NCBI GenBank assembly: GCA_945865395.1
Contig: CAMBDT010000002.1
Coordinates: 1-41,237, forward strand
Direction of reading: 5' to 3'
DNA length: 41,237 bases
Source: Acidimicrobium ferrooxidans DSM 10331
GTDB lineage: Bacteria > Actinomycetota > Acidimicrobiia > Acidimicrobiales > Ilumatobacteraceae
Shown here: positions 6,981 through 15,126 of the stretch, in pieces
Numbering within the stretch: the stretch's first letter is position 1
How the letters are laid out: every line of letters starts with the position of its first letter
Notes under the pieces: model-generated
What the model saw: only the letters and a program-made list of their open reading frames with translations
The model's database searches: none
What the model was told of the DNA's origin: nothing
Position numbers and translations under genes: made by a program

Positions 6981-8288
6981 ATGACAATTACATATGACCC
7001 GCTAAACCCTGTTTATTTAAACGAAGCCGACACTCGCGAAGAGTTGACTCGGGTCTACGACCTTTGCCATGGCTGTCGGTTGTGTTTCAAGTTTTGTCCG
7101 AGCTTTCCGACGCTATTCAGTTATATCGATCAACACGAAGATCAAGATGCCGGCAAGATGACTATCGCGCAACAAGACCATGTTGCCGACGAGTGTTTTC
7201 AGTGCAAGCTTTGTTACGTCAATTGTCCGTATACACCGGGTCAACACGAATGGGCGCTTGACTTTCCGCGATTGATGTTGCGAGTTGATTCGATGCGCCG
7301 CGCCAACGGCCACGTGTCGGTGCGCAATAAAGTGACGACTGCAATGCTCGGTCGCACAGATGCGTTGGGCATGGCGGCAACTTCTTCTGGACCAATTGCC
7401 AACATGGTGATGGGCGCGAAAACTGGTTCAATTGTGCGCAAACTCGTCGAAAAAACTGCAGGCGTGTCTAGCGTCAGATTGTTGCCGGCTTTTGCTCGTC
7501 AACGTTTTTCGACTTGGTTCAATCGCCGGCCCAAAGCGGTAATCGAAAAGTTGCAGGGCAAAGTCACCGTCTATCCGACCTGTCTTGTCGAATATCAAGA
7601 ACCAAAAATTGGCCACGCACTGGTCAATGTTTACGAGCGCAATGGCATCGAGTGCAGTCTCAGTGACGCAGGTTGTTGCGGTGCGCCGTTCTTGCACAGC
7701 GGTGACATGGCTCAGTTCACAAAGGTTGCCGTCAAAAATGTAGCAACGCTGGCAGCAGAAGTGCGCAAAGGCACCGACATCGTCGTGCCGCAACCAACAT
7801 GTGGTTATGTCTTGAAAAAAGATTATCTCGACTATGTCGGTGGACCAGACGCAAAACTCGTTGCCGAGCACACATACGATGCAGCCGAATATCTGATGAA
7901 GGTTCACAAGACTGAAGGCTCTTCGCTCGATATAAATTTTGTCGGCGAAGTGCCCGAGTCTGTTACTTATCACACGCCGTGTCACTTGCGCGCGCAGAAC
8001 ATCGGTTTGAAGAGTCGCGATCTAATGAAACTGACCGGCACAAAGATAAAACTTGTGCAGCAATGTTCGGGTATCGACGGCATGTGGGGATTGCGTGCAG
8101 AAAACGCCGAACTCTCGTTGCCGATCGCCGCAAAACTCGGTGAGATGGTGCGCGAAGCCGCTTCAGAAGTTGTGGCGGGCGACTGTCACCTTGCAAATAC
8201 TGCAATTACAGAACAAACAGGCGAGACACCGCTTCATCCACTTGAAGTTGTGGCTCGCGCCTACGGAATCAAACCAGAAAGAAAATAA
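6981..8288 (+). CDS. GlpC/HdrB-like iron-sulfur protein (two 4Fe-4S, two CCG domains)
   Basis: This 435-aa soluble electron carrier has two cubane motifs near the N-terminus, CHGCRLCFKFCP (C29-C39) and CFQCKLCYVNCP (C72-C82). Two cysteine-rich domains of the GlpC/HdrB type follow. The first ends in the intact AGCCGAPFLHSG. The second has YHTPCHLRAQ but reads QQCSGIDGMWG where CCG is expected, so its cluster site is altered. HdrB uses such domains for a noncubane cluster; in GlpC they help pass electrons to quinone. The pairing with DUF3501 (two bases downstream) and rubrerythrin (upstream) suggests a dedicated reductase for the rubredoxin-less rubrerythrin rather than a glycerol-phosphate dehydrogenase subunit. 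That role is inferred. Its ribosome site is weak. No membrane segment is evident. Confidence 0.92.
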   Translation: MTITYDPLNPVYLNEADTREELTRVYDLCHGCRLCFKFCPSFPTLFSYIDQHEDQDAGKMTIAQQDHVADECFQCKLCYVNCPYTPGQHEWALDFPRLMLRVDSMRRANGHVSVRNKVTTAMLGRTDALGMAATSSGPIANMVMGAKTGSIVRKLVEKTAGVSSVRLLPAFARQRFSTWFNRRPKAVIEKLQGKVTVYPTCLVEYQEPKIGHALVNVYERNGIECSLSDAGCCGAPFLHSGDMAQFTKVAVKNVATLAAEVRKGTDIVVPQPTCGYVLKKDYLDYVGGPDAKLVAEHTYDAAEYLMKVHKTEGSSLDINFVGEVPESVTYHTPCHLRAQNIGLKSRDLMKLTGTKIKLVQQCSGIDGMWGLRAENAELSLPIAAKLGEMVREAASEVVAGDCHLANTAITEQTGETPLHPLEVVARAYGIKPERK

Positions 8289-8290
8289 CT

Positions 8291-8914
8291 ATGACAACTA
8301 TGACAACAATGACCCAAACAAACAGCAACCGAAAATTAGTGCTCAGCGATATTTTAGAGCAACGCGCTTACGAACGAATTCGCGAGACACGTCGCGCTGA
8401 AGTCATCGAACTGAAGCGTCGCCGTCGAATTGCGCTCGGCACGATCGTCACAGTGATGTTCGAAAATCGTGCGACGATGCAGTCTCAAATTCAAGAGATG
8501 TTGCGAGTCGAGCGAGTCGTCAGCGATGAGGGTGTGCTCGAAGAGTTGAAGGCCTATAACCCTTTGATCCCAGAGGCGGGTCAACTATGCGCAACAGTGT
8601 TTATCGAACTGGTCACCGACGACCAGATGCGCGAATGGTTGACAAAACTTGTCGACATCGAAAAGTCGATCGTGATCAAATTGGCCAATGGCGAAGTCGT
8701 GAAATCTATTGTCGATGAGGCGCATGCCGAACAATTGACGCGCGAGACCGTGACAGCTGCAGTGCATTACATCCGCTTTGAATTCACACCTCAACAGGTC
8801 GAAGAGTTCGCAAAAGGCGATGTGCAGATTGTCTCGACTTTGTCGAATTATCTCGAAGTAGTTCAACTCGCTGACTTCACTGTGGCCGAATTGCTCACAG
8901 ATTTGCGCGACTAA
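8291..8914 (+). CDS. DUF3501 family protein
   Basis: This 207-aa protein of unknown function matches the DUF3501 family as I recall it. Seen are LVLSDILEQRAYERIR, then RRRRIALG, the central FENRATMQSQIQEMLRVER (about residues 57-75) and LKAYNPLIP (about 86-94), ending in an HYIRFEF strand. It has no signal peptide, no membrane segment and only one cysteine, so it is not itself an iron-sulfur protein. It starts two bases after the iron-sulfur gene stop and is certainly cotranscribed. The first codons repeat Met-Thr-Thr (ATG at 8291, 8300 and 8309), so the exact start is uncertain by a few residues. Members often sit beside this type of iron-sulfur gene and a rubrerythrin, suggesting a partner subunit or assembly factor. 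No activity is known to me. Confidence 0.92.
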   Translation: MTTMTTMTQTNSNRKLVLSDILEQRAYERIRETRRAEVIELKRRRRIALGTIVTVMFENRATMQSQIQEMLRVERVVSDEGVLEELKAYNPLIPEAGQLCATVFIELVTDDQMREWLTKLVDIEKSIVIKLANGEVVKSIVDEAHAEQLTRETVTAAVHYIRFEFTPQQVEEFAKGDVQIVSTLSNYLEVVQLADFTVAELLTDLRD

Positions 8915-8973
8915 AAACTCACTCGCGAACCCCAGCAGTCGCTGCGACGAATAGAGACACGCAAAATAGCCGA

Positions 8974-9002
8974 TTGGCGCGGTGTTACACCCAAGTTCTA
9001 GT
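8974..9002 (+). promoter_or_regulatory. Possible whiB promoter
   Basis: TTGGCG (8974-8979) and TCTAGT (8997-9002) are spaced by 17 bases, 29 bases before the whiB start. Both hexamers are imperfect, so this is only a candidate. The rest of 8915-9031 shows nothing else I can name. Confidence 0.3.
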
Positions 9003-9031
9003 CTGTGCGCGACGAGAACAAGGGGGTTCGC

Positions 9032-9268
9032 GTGCCTGAAATCGATTTAAGTTGGCGCAGCAGCGGTGCCTGCCAAGGTCTCGACCCCCAGATTTTCTAC
9101 CCAGACAACGAAGAAAACTGCAGCCAGGCAAAATCAGTCTGTAGTGAGTGCAAAGTGCGCATAGCGTGTTTGACGTATGCGCTTGACAGTCGTGAAAAGC
9201 AAGGCGTTTGGGGTGGCACATCTGCCCGTGAACGCCGCAAGTTGTTGCGTACTCGCCGCACCGCTTAA
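9032..9268 (+). CDS. WhiB-family iron-sulfur transcription regulator
   Basis: This 78-aa WhiB-like protein is found essentially only in actinobacteria and their phages. Cluster cysteines are C14, C37, C40 and C46 (the CSECKVRIAC block), with an extra C30. The turn GVWGG lies at residues 58-62, followed by the basic tail RERRKLLRTRR for DNA contact. I choose GTG 9032 because AAGGGGG (9020-9026) sits five bases upstream; a GTG at 9005 in the same frame would add nine residues and put this ribosome site inside the gene. The short length with almost no N-terminal extension resembles WhiB1-type proteins, which work with the housekeeping sigma factor and sense nitric oxide or oxygen. The subgroup is inferred. 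trpD begins 12 nt downstream. Confidence 0.95.
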   Translation: MPEIDLSWRSSGACQGLDPQIFYPDNEENCSQAKSVCSECKVRIACLTYALDSREKQGVWGGTSARERRKLLRTRRTA

Positions 9269-9280
9269 GAGACTTTTCAG

Positions 9281-10345
9281 ATGAGCGAGATCGAGGTTGC
9301 TGGTTCTTGGCCGCAAGTTATCTCGCAACTTCTGGCTGGCAAAGATTTAAGCGCGAGCCATGCTGGCGCGGCGATGCGCTCGGTGCTTTCGGGTGAGGCG
9401 ACACCGTCGCAGATAACTGCATTCATCGTCGCACTTCGCGCCAAAGGTGAAACTGAAATCGAACTCGAGGGCATGTTGGCCGAGGTTCGTCGCGCCGCCG
9501 AGCGCGTCTTCTTGCCAGACGAAATTGCGCAACGCGCACTAGACATCGTCGGCACTGGCGGCGATCACAGTCACTCGGTAAACGTTTCGACGATGGCGGG
9601 TCTCGTTGTGGCGGGTGCGAAGATTCCGGTTTGCAAACACGGCAGTCGCGCGTCGTCGTCAAAGAGTGGTGCCGCCGATGTACTCGAGGCGCTCGGCGTA
9701 GCGATCGAATTAGACGGCGTCGGCGTGACCAAGTGCGTCGAAGAAACTGGTTTTGGTTTTTGTTTCGCCCAGAGGTTTCATCCGGCCTTCAGATTTACAG
9801 GGCCGTCGCGTCGCGAAATCGGCGTGCCGACTGTTTTTAACTTGCTCGGGCCAATGGCCAACCCTGCGCCAATTTCTTACATGGTCGTCGGTGTCGGTGA
9901 CCCGGCGGCTGCCAATGTGATGGCCAAGGCGTTAGCTACACGTGGCGTGAAGCGTGCTTGGGTCGTGCACGGACACGGCTCAATGGACGAACTTTCGCTC
10001 AGCGGCCCATGTCCCGTGGTTGAAGTGAACTCCGGAAAAATGCGTGAATTCGAAATTAACGCAACTTCACTCGGGCTTGAGCATGCCGATGTCGCAGCAG
10101 TGCGTGGTGGCTCGCCGAAAGATAACGCCAAGATTTTTCGCGATCTGTTAGACGGTAAACAAGGCGCAGTCAGAAATATTGTCGCGCTCAATGCTGCTGC
10201 GGGCATTGTCGTCGCCGGCAAAGCCGACGACATGCGTCAAGGTCTCGAAATTGCATTCGACTCAATTGATTCTGGCGCGGCACGAGATGTTCTCGATGAG
10301 TTAATTCGAGTCAGTGTTGATGCTGCCAAACAGATGGCACAATAA
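9281..10345 (+). CDS. trpD: Anthranilate phosphoribosyltransferase
   Basis: This 354-aa enzyme transfers the phosphoribosyl group of PRPP to anthranilate, the second step of tryptophan synthesis. The PRPP loop GTGGDHSHSVNVST is close to the family GTGGD...NVST pattern. KHGSRASSSKSGAADVLEALG follows in the expected place, as does the FAQRFHPAF and GPLANP-like GPMANPAP region. No other trp genes are in the window, so the pathway is dispersed. It lies tightly between whiB and thrB. Confidence 0.96.
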   Translation: MSEIEVAGSWPQVISQLLAGKDLSASHAGAAMRSVLSGEATPSQITAFIVALRAKGETEIELEGMLAEVRRAAERVFLPDEIAQRALDIVGTGGDHSHSVNVSTMAGLVVAGAKIPVCKHGSRASSSKSGAADVLEALGVAIELDGVGVTKCVEETGFGFCFAQRFHPAFRFTGPSRREIGVPTVFNLLGPMANPAPISYMVVGVGDPAAANVMAKALATRGVKRAWVVHGHGSMDELSLSGPCPVVEVNSGKMREFEINATSLGLEHADVAAVRGGSPKDNAKIFRDLLDGKQGAVRNIVALNAAAGIVVAGKADDMRQGLEIAFDSIDSGAARDVLDELIRVSVDAAKQMAQ

Positions 10346-10350
10346 AAGCC

Positions 10351-11205
10351 ATGAGTGTCAATCAAAAACCAGTTGCTGTTCGCGTGCCCGCGAGTTCGGC
10401 AAACCTTGGCCCTGGTTTTGATGTCTTGGGGTTGGCACTTGACTTGCATCTCGAAGCGGGGTTCGGCAATGCTCCCGCTGAATCGAACGACGCCGATGAA
10501 AATCATCCGCTAACAGTCGCGTTTCGTCATTGCGGTGGCACGCAAGATTTGTGGGTGCGTTCACAAATGCCGATGGGCAAGGGTTTGGGTTTTAGTGGCG
10601 CTGCACGAGTTGCAGGTTGCATTTTGGCTCATGCCGAAAAACACGGTGCAGGTGAAAAAGAATTCGACGAAGCCAAACTCGAAATCTTGCGCATTGCCAG
10701 CGAACTTGAAGGTCATCCCGACAACGCCGCGGCGTCGATGTTCGGCGGCTTTGTCGCCAGCGTCGATGGTTTCGTTGTACGCATACCTACACCGCTCGAT
10801 CCGGCGATTATCGTTTGGGTGCCTCAGCGTCAGCTAACTTCGACCAAAGAATCACGGACAAAATTGCCAGCGAACATTAAGTTCGAAGACGCAGTTTTCA
10901 ATGTCGGGCGCACTGCGCTTTTGGTTGCGGCACTGGCTGCAGGCGACATTCGTGCGTTATCGATTGCGACCGGAGACCGTCTGCACCAAGATTTGCGATT
11001 CACCAAAGCGCCTGAGTCAAAATTGGCGCTTCAAGCCGCCGTCAATGCTGGTGCGTGGTGCGCCTGGTTGTCTGGTTCGGGGCCAACGATTGCGGCGATG
11101 GTTGATCACGGTTCTGCGCAACGAATTGACGAGGCGTTACCAGCCAACGGTGCAAAAATGGTTTTAGGTGTTGCGCCACAAGGGGCTGAACTTTTCGCAA
11201 TCTAA
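10351..11205 (+). CDS. thrB: Homoserine kinase (GHMP family)
   Basis: This 284-aa GHMP kinase phosphorylates homoserine for threonine synthesis. Motif 1 is VPASSANLGPGFDVLGLAL, typical of ThrB. Motif 2, the ATP loop, reads PMGKGLGFSGAARVAG, where most homologues have GLGSSAA; the Ser/Ala swap is conservative and I recall similar forms in actinobacteria. GHPDNAAASMFGG and the C-terminal GSGPTIAAM complete the fold. It starts five bases after trpD. The alternative of another GHMP kinase such as mevalonate-pathway kinases is unlikely given motif 1. Confidence 0.93.
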   Translation: MSVNQKPVAVRVPASSANLGPGFDVLGLALDLHLEAGFGNAPAESNDADENHPLTVAFRHCGGTQDLWVRSQMPMGKGLGFSGAARVAGCILAHAEKHGAGEKEFDEAKLEILRIASELEGHPDNAAASMFGGFVASVDGFVVRIPTPLDPAIIVWVPQRQLTSTKESRTKLPANIKFEDAVFNVGRTALLVAALAAGDIRALSIATGDRLHQDLRFTKAPESKLALQAAVNAGAWCAWLSGSGPTIAAMVDHGSAQRIDEALPANGAKMVLGVAPQGAELFAI

Positions 11206-11279
11206 CTGTGCAACACGCTTCGGGCAATGTTGTTGATGTAAAGCAACATCAACAAGACCCAAGTCAAGGAGCAAAGTTC

Positions 11280-11537
11280 GTGCAAGATTTCCCCGCAATC
11301 AAAGCAACTAACAACACTGCGTCTGGCAATACCGACTCATTGGTCGATGTTCTATCAATCAGTTGCGACGATTGCGTGATGCGGGCCACTGCAGCCTGTG
11401 ACGATTGTGTCGTCTCGTTTTTCTGCGAAGATTCAGGCGCCCAGGCCGTTGTTTTAGACCTCGAAGAGCAAAGAACTCTGCGAATGCTGGCAAATGCCGG
11501 TTTAGTGCCTACGCTTCGGCATCGTGCAGTTAGCTGA
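11280..11537 (+). CDS. Small twin-CDDC protein of unknown function
   Basis: This is an 85-aa protein from GTG 11280, chosen because AAGGAG (11266-11271) lies eight bases upstream; a GTG at 11208 would add 24 unlike residues. The centre has two identical CDDCV motifs at residues 29-33 and 40-44, with a further Cys at 49, an arrangement suited to a zinc site, an iron-sulfur site or redox disulfides. The C-terminal half (LDLEEQRTLRMLANAGLVP) is probably helical. There is no signal peptide or membrane segment. Its end overlaps the queG start by 14 bases, suggesting coupling with that iron-sulfur enzyme. I recall similar small cysteine proteins in actinobacteria, but no function. Confidence 0.75.
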   Translation: MQDFPAIKATNNTASGNTDSLVDVLSISCDDCVMRATAACDDCVVSFFCEDSGAQAVVLDLEEQRTLRMLANAGLVPTLRHRAVS

Positions 11538-12672
11538 CGAATCAGGTTCAACCCACAACTCAAGTTATACATCCCAACTTTTGAGTCTTGGTCGCAAGGC
11601 GGGGCTCGCTGAAGTTGGCGTGGCCAGCGCCGAAGTCTTGCATCGCGCACGAGAGGCGATCAATCATCGCAAAGAGCAAGGTCTGCACAACCAAATGCAG
11701 TTCACCTATCGCAACCCAGAGCGCAGCACCGACCCAACCAAGACTTTGCCTTCGGCAAGGTCGGTGATTGTCGGTGCATATTCGTATTCACATTCTTCTT
11801 CGCGAACTCCCGAAAAAGCGAACGAACTTTCGGCGCGAGTCGCCCGATATGTATGGTCTGACTATTACGCGCAGTTGCGCCAGTCGCTCGGTCAAATCGC
11901 GCGTCAACTCGAACTCGATGGTCATCGCGCTGTGGTGCTTGCAGACGACAATGCGATGGTCGATCGTGAAGTTGCATATCAAGCAGGTTTAGGTTGGTTC
12001 GGAAAAAATTCAAACCTGTTGATTTCTGGGGCAGGAAGTTATTTTGTTCTTGGATGCATTATTACGAACGCCGAACTGTCGGTGGCAACTCAGCAGGTCG
12101 AAGATGGCTGCGCGTCTTGTCGGCGATGCCTCGACAACTGCCCAACAAACGCAATAGTTGCACCAGGTGTGATCGATGCCAATAAATGTCTGGCGTGGTT
12201 GTTGCAAAAACCTGGCGTATTTGACCGCAACTACCGCGTTGCCCTCGGCGATCGAATTTACGGTTGCGACGACTGTCAAGAAGTTTGTCCGCCGACAATT
12301 CGGTTCGAGAAAAAATCAAACATTTCGACGGTTGCGATATCGGTTAAGCAACCTACGGCGTGGGTTTCAGTTGCAAAAATTTTGACTAGCGACGATGAAT
12401 CGCTGATCAAAGAGTTTGGCGCTTGGTATCTCGCCAATCGCGACCCAAAATGGTTGCGACGCAACGCCCTGATCATTCTCGGCAATATTGGTGACGCTAA
12501 AGATGCGCTAGTGCTCAAATTGTTGAAGCAATATTTAAGTCATGCAGACCCAGTGCTTCGCGCCCACGCCGTTTGGGCTGCGGCTCGCTTGGGGCTCGAT
12601 CACTTAATTAATAGAGATGACGACGATCAACTTGTGCAAGAAGAATTGCAGTCTTTGCCAAGCGTAAAGTGA
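11524..12672 (+). CDS. queG: Epoxyqueuosine reductase
   Basis: This 382-aa, cobalamin-dependent iron-sulfur enzyme reduces epoxyqueuosine to queuosine in tRNA, the last step of queuosine synthesis. Two 4Fe-4S motifs are present, CASCRRCLDNCP (from about residue 197) and YGCDDCQEVCPP. Upstream are the YVWSDYYAQLRQ and DREVAYQAGLGWFGKNSNLL regions typical of QueG. The C-terminus looks like a HEAT-type helical repeat (LRRNALIILGNIGDA, VLRAHAVWAAARLG). The start GTG 11524 overlaps the preceding small gene; a later TTG cannot be excluded. No other queuosine genes are nearby, so the organism may salvage queuine precursors. Confidence 0.94.
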   Translation: MQLADESGSTHNSSYTSQLLSLGRKAGLAEVGVASAEVLHRAREAINHRKEQGLHNQMQFTYRNPERSTDPTKTLPSARSVIVGAYSYSHSSSRTPEKANELSARVARYVWSDYYAQLRQSLGQIARQLELDGHRAVVLADDNAMVDREVAYQAGLGWFGKNSNLLISGAGSYFVLGCIITNAELSVATQQVEDGCASCRRCLDNCPTNAIVAPGVIDANKCLAWLLQKPGVFDRNYRVALGDRIYGCDDCQEVCPPTIRFEKKSNISTVAISVKQPTAWVSVAKILTSDDESLIKEFGAWYLANRDPKWLRRNALIILGNIGDAKDALVLKLLKQYLSHADPVLRAHAVWAAARLGLDHLINRDDDDQLVQEELQSLPSVK

Positions 12673-12678
12673 ATAGCC

Positions 12679-13806
12679 ATGAAACATCTTTTGGTCACAA
12701 ATGATTTTCCGCCAAAAATTGGTGGCATTCAAAATCTGCTTTTTGAGTGGTGGCGACGATTGCCACCCGAAAGTTTTGCAGTTTTGACCAGCCCATACTC
12801 GGGCAGCAAAACATTCGACGCGGCGCAAGATTTTGAAATTCGTCGCACCCGTGAGCCGGTTTTATTGCCACATCCGCTATTGGTTCGCAAGATCAACAAA
12901 ATGGCGGCAGAGGTTGGTGCTGATCTTGTTGTTTTAGATCCTGCATTGCCACTCGGTTTAGTTGGGCCGCATTTAAGTTTGCCTTACGCAGTTGTTTTGC
13001 ACGGCGCCGAGATAACAGTGCCTGGGCGACTACCTGTTGCCTCGCGATTGCTGAAGAGAGTTTTAAATGGCGCTGAAATTATTATTGCGTCAGGCAGTTA
13101 TCCGGCGGCAGAGGCGTCACGTGTTTGTGTCTCTGCTGACAAAGTTAAAATCATTACGCCAGGTGTAGATACCCAGAGATTCAAAGTTCTAACGCCCGAA
13201 CAAAAGATCGAAGCACGCAATCGATTCGGCGTCGCCGACGACGCAGAACTGATCGTTGGCGTCAGCCGACTAGTGCCGCGCAAAGGGTTTGATGTGTTGA
13301 TTCGCGCCGTTGCACATCTTGCGACCGAGCATCCCAAATTGCGGTTGATCATTGGCGGCGAGGGTCGTGATCGTGCGCGACTCGAGAGAATTGCGCGCGA
13401 GTTGCGATCGCCGACTACTTTTTTGGGGCGAGTTACCGAAGATGACTTGCCGAAACTTTATGGCTGTGCTGACGTCAACGCAATGTTGTGTCGTAGGCGA
13501 TGGATGGGTCTCGAGCAAGAGGGCTTCGGCATCGTGTTCGCCGAAGCTGCAGCATGTGGCGTGCCGCAGATCGCCGGTCGAAGCGGTGGGGCTGCCGACG
13601 CGGTCGAACACACGAAAACAGGTTTGATCGTTGAAAATCCAACACGAGTCGATGATGTCGTCTCGGCTTTGCGGGGGCTGCTTACCGACAAGCCGCAGCG
13701 CGTGCAAATGGGGCAGGCTTCGCGACTGCGTGCCGAGAACCTGTTCGACTACGACAAACTTGCCCTAGATCTGGGGCAATTATTGGGCGTTGACCAGTCG
13801 TTATAG
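12679..13806 (+). CDS. GT4 glycosyltransferase, PimB'-like mannosyltransferase
   Basis: This 375-aa GT-B fold enzyme starts with LLVTNDFPPKIGGIQ, as in mycobacterial PimB'. It continues with PGVDTQRF, then VSRLVPRKGFDVLI and the donor-binding region EGFGIVFAEAAACGVPQIAG with SGGAADAVEH. PimB' adds the second mannose to phosphatidylinositol mannoside on the inner membrane face using GDP-mannose. The match covers the whole length as far as I can recall, but related GT4 enzymes share these motifs, so the acceptor is inferred. An SRPBCC gene follows, and mycobacteria also have such a gene near pimB'. It starts six bases after queG. Confidence 0.88.
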   Translation: MKHLLVTNDFPPKIGGIQNLLFEWWRRLPPESFAVLTSPYSGSKTFDAAQDFEIRRTREPVLLPHPLLVRKINKMAAEVGADLVVLDPALPLGLVGPHLSLPYAVVLHGAEITVPGRLPVASRLLKRVLNGAEIIIASGSYPAAEASRVCVSADKVKIITPGVDTQRFKVLTPEQKIEARNRFGVADDAELIVGVSRLVPRKGFDVLIRAVAHLATEHPKLRLIIGGEGRDRARLERIARELRSPTTFLGRVTEDDLPKLYGCADVNAMLCRRRWMGLEQEGFGIVFAEAAACGVPQIAGRSGGAADAVEHTKTGLIVENPTRVDDVVSALRGLLTDKPQRVQMGQASRLRAENLFDYDKLALDLGQLLGVDQSL

Positions 13807-13837
13807 AAAGTTCGCAAAATAGTGGTTTAATATATGT

Positions 13838-14269
13838 GTGGTTGATTCAGCATTTGAAACAGAAGTAATCGCTGCCTCTGCCGACAAGTGTTTTGGTGTC
13901 GCGATTGACGTCGAGCGATATCCAGAATGGGCGCCAGATATCAAAGAGGCCGTTGTGCGCGAGCGAGATTCGCAAAATCGCCCAGTGCTAGTCGAATATC
14001 GCGCTTCCGCTTTGGGTCGCAGCACCCACTACACCCTTAAGTACGACTACGCCAATGCGCCACAGCAGATCACTTGGCACCTCTCGCAAGGTGACATCAT
14101 GCGGTCAATTGATGGTTCATATGAGTTCGAGCAATCAGATGCGAATACGAAAGTTACTTATTCGCTGTCGGTTGAGTTGATTGTGCCACTTCCCGGTTTC
14201 ATTAAGCGCAGGGCTGAAGGTCGCATTTTGCACACACTGAAAGAACTAAAGGTTCGCTGCGAGTCGTGA
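13838..14269 (+). CDS. SRPBCC (START-like) hydrophobic-ligand-binding protein
   Basis: This 143-aa protein of the polyketide cyclase/START-like fold contains FETEVIAASADKCFGVAIDV, then ERYPEWAPDIKEAVV, VEYRASALGR and a C-terminal helix (LPGFIKRRAEGRILHTLKELK). Such proteins bind lipids or other hydrophobic ligands in a helix-grip cavity. The start is GTG 13838 with no ribosome site; TTTAAT lies six bases before it, so a leaderless start is possible. Its TGA overlaps the following kinase start (GTGA). Its position after a PimB'-like gene hints at a role with glycolipids, by inference. Confidence 0.85.
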   Translation: MVDSAFETEVIAASADKCFGVAIDVERYPEWAPDIKEAVVRERDSQNRPVLVEYRASALGRSTHYTLKYDYANAPQQITWHLSQGDIMRSIDGSYEFEQSDANTKVTYSLSVELIVPLPGFIKRRAEGRILHTLKELKVRCES

Positions 14270-15126
14270 CCGCTGTTGCCGGCATTGATGTCGGCGGAAC
14301 TAAGTGTCTTGGGGTGTTGTTCGAGGGCGGACAAATTGTTGGCACTGTTCGTCGCCCGACGCCTCACGCTGATGAGCTTGTAGCAACACTCGTAGAAATC
14401 GCCCGTGAACTTGGCGACTATAAATCTTTGGGCATTGGTGTGCCTGGCTTGATTACACCCCAAGGCGTAGTACGCGAGTCGCCCAATTTAACTGGCGCTA
14501 TCGAACTTGATTTGCGCACGCGACTAGAAAAAGAATTGGGTCACCCAATCGATGTCGAAAATGATGCGACATGTGCGGCGCATTCAGAGTGGAAGTTTGG
14601 TGCTGGTCGCGGGGCGACCGACATGTGGTTAGTCACTTTGGGCACTGGCATCGGCGGCGGTTTTGTATCTGGTTCAAAATTGCAACGGGGTAGTCACGGT
14701 TTTGCGGGAGAGATCGGACATATGGTCGTCGAGTCGCAGGGCATCTTGTGTCCGTGTGGTCAACGCGGTTGCTGGGAGCGTTACGCATCGGGTTCGGGTT
14801 TGGCGACTATTGCCGGCGGTGAACGTGGCGAAGATGTCATCGCCCGCGCGGTTGCTGGTGACAAGCAGGCGCTTGGCTACCTAGATGTTTTTGGTCGTTG
14901 GGTCGCGGTTGGTTTGGTCAATCTGACAAACATTACCGACCCGAATGTGATCGTCATCGGTGGTGGCATGGCTGAAGCAGCCGACACTTTGATGCCGTAT
15001 ATAAAAAAATGGTTCAAAGAATTGCTCTACGCCCCTGATAATCGTGATCATCCAGATTTGCGTGTGGCGCAACTCGGCGAACATGCAGGCGCAATTGGCG
15101 CGGCGCTTTTGGGTGCGGGTGTTTAG
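14266..15126 (+). CDS. ROK-family glucokinase
   Basis: This 286-aa ROK kinase has the phosphate loop AGIDVGGTKCLG, the catalytic Asp in VENDATCAA, TLGTGIGGG, and the zinc motif CPCGQRGCWERYASG. The family phosphorylates glucose or related sugars; actinobacterial glucokinases look like this. The gene ends in a four-base convergent overlap with glpK, with no room for a terminator. The start is GTG 14266, overlapping the upstream stop. It is a kinase rather than a ROK repressor because there is no N-terminal winged helix. The sugar specificity is inferred. Confidence 0.9.
   Translation: MTAVAGIDVGGTKCLGVLFEGGQIVGTVRRPTPHADELVATLVEIARELGDYKSLGIGVPGLITPQGVVRESPNLTGAIELDLRTRLEKELGHPIDVENDATCAAHSEWKFGAGRGATDMWLVTLGTGIGGGFVSGSKLQRGSHGFAGEIGHMVVESQGILCPCGQRGCWERYASGSGLATIAGGERGEDVIARAVAGDKQALGYLDVFGRWVAVGLVNLTNITDPNVIVIGGGMAEAADTLMPYIKKWFKELLYAPDNRDHPDLRVAQLGEHAGAIGAALLGAGV

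Noticed and set aside
7428-7985. 185-codon minus-strand frame opposite the iron-sulfur gene
   Set aside because: Cys-rich only because it reads the complement of the CCG domain; no start context.
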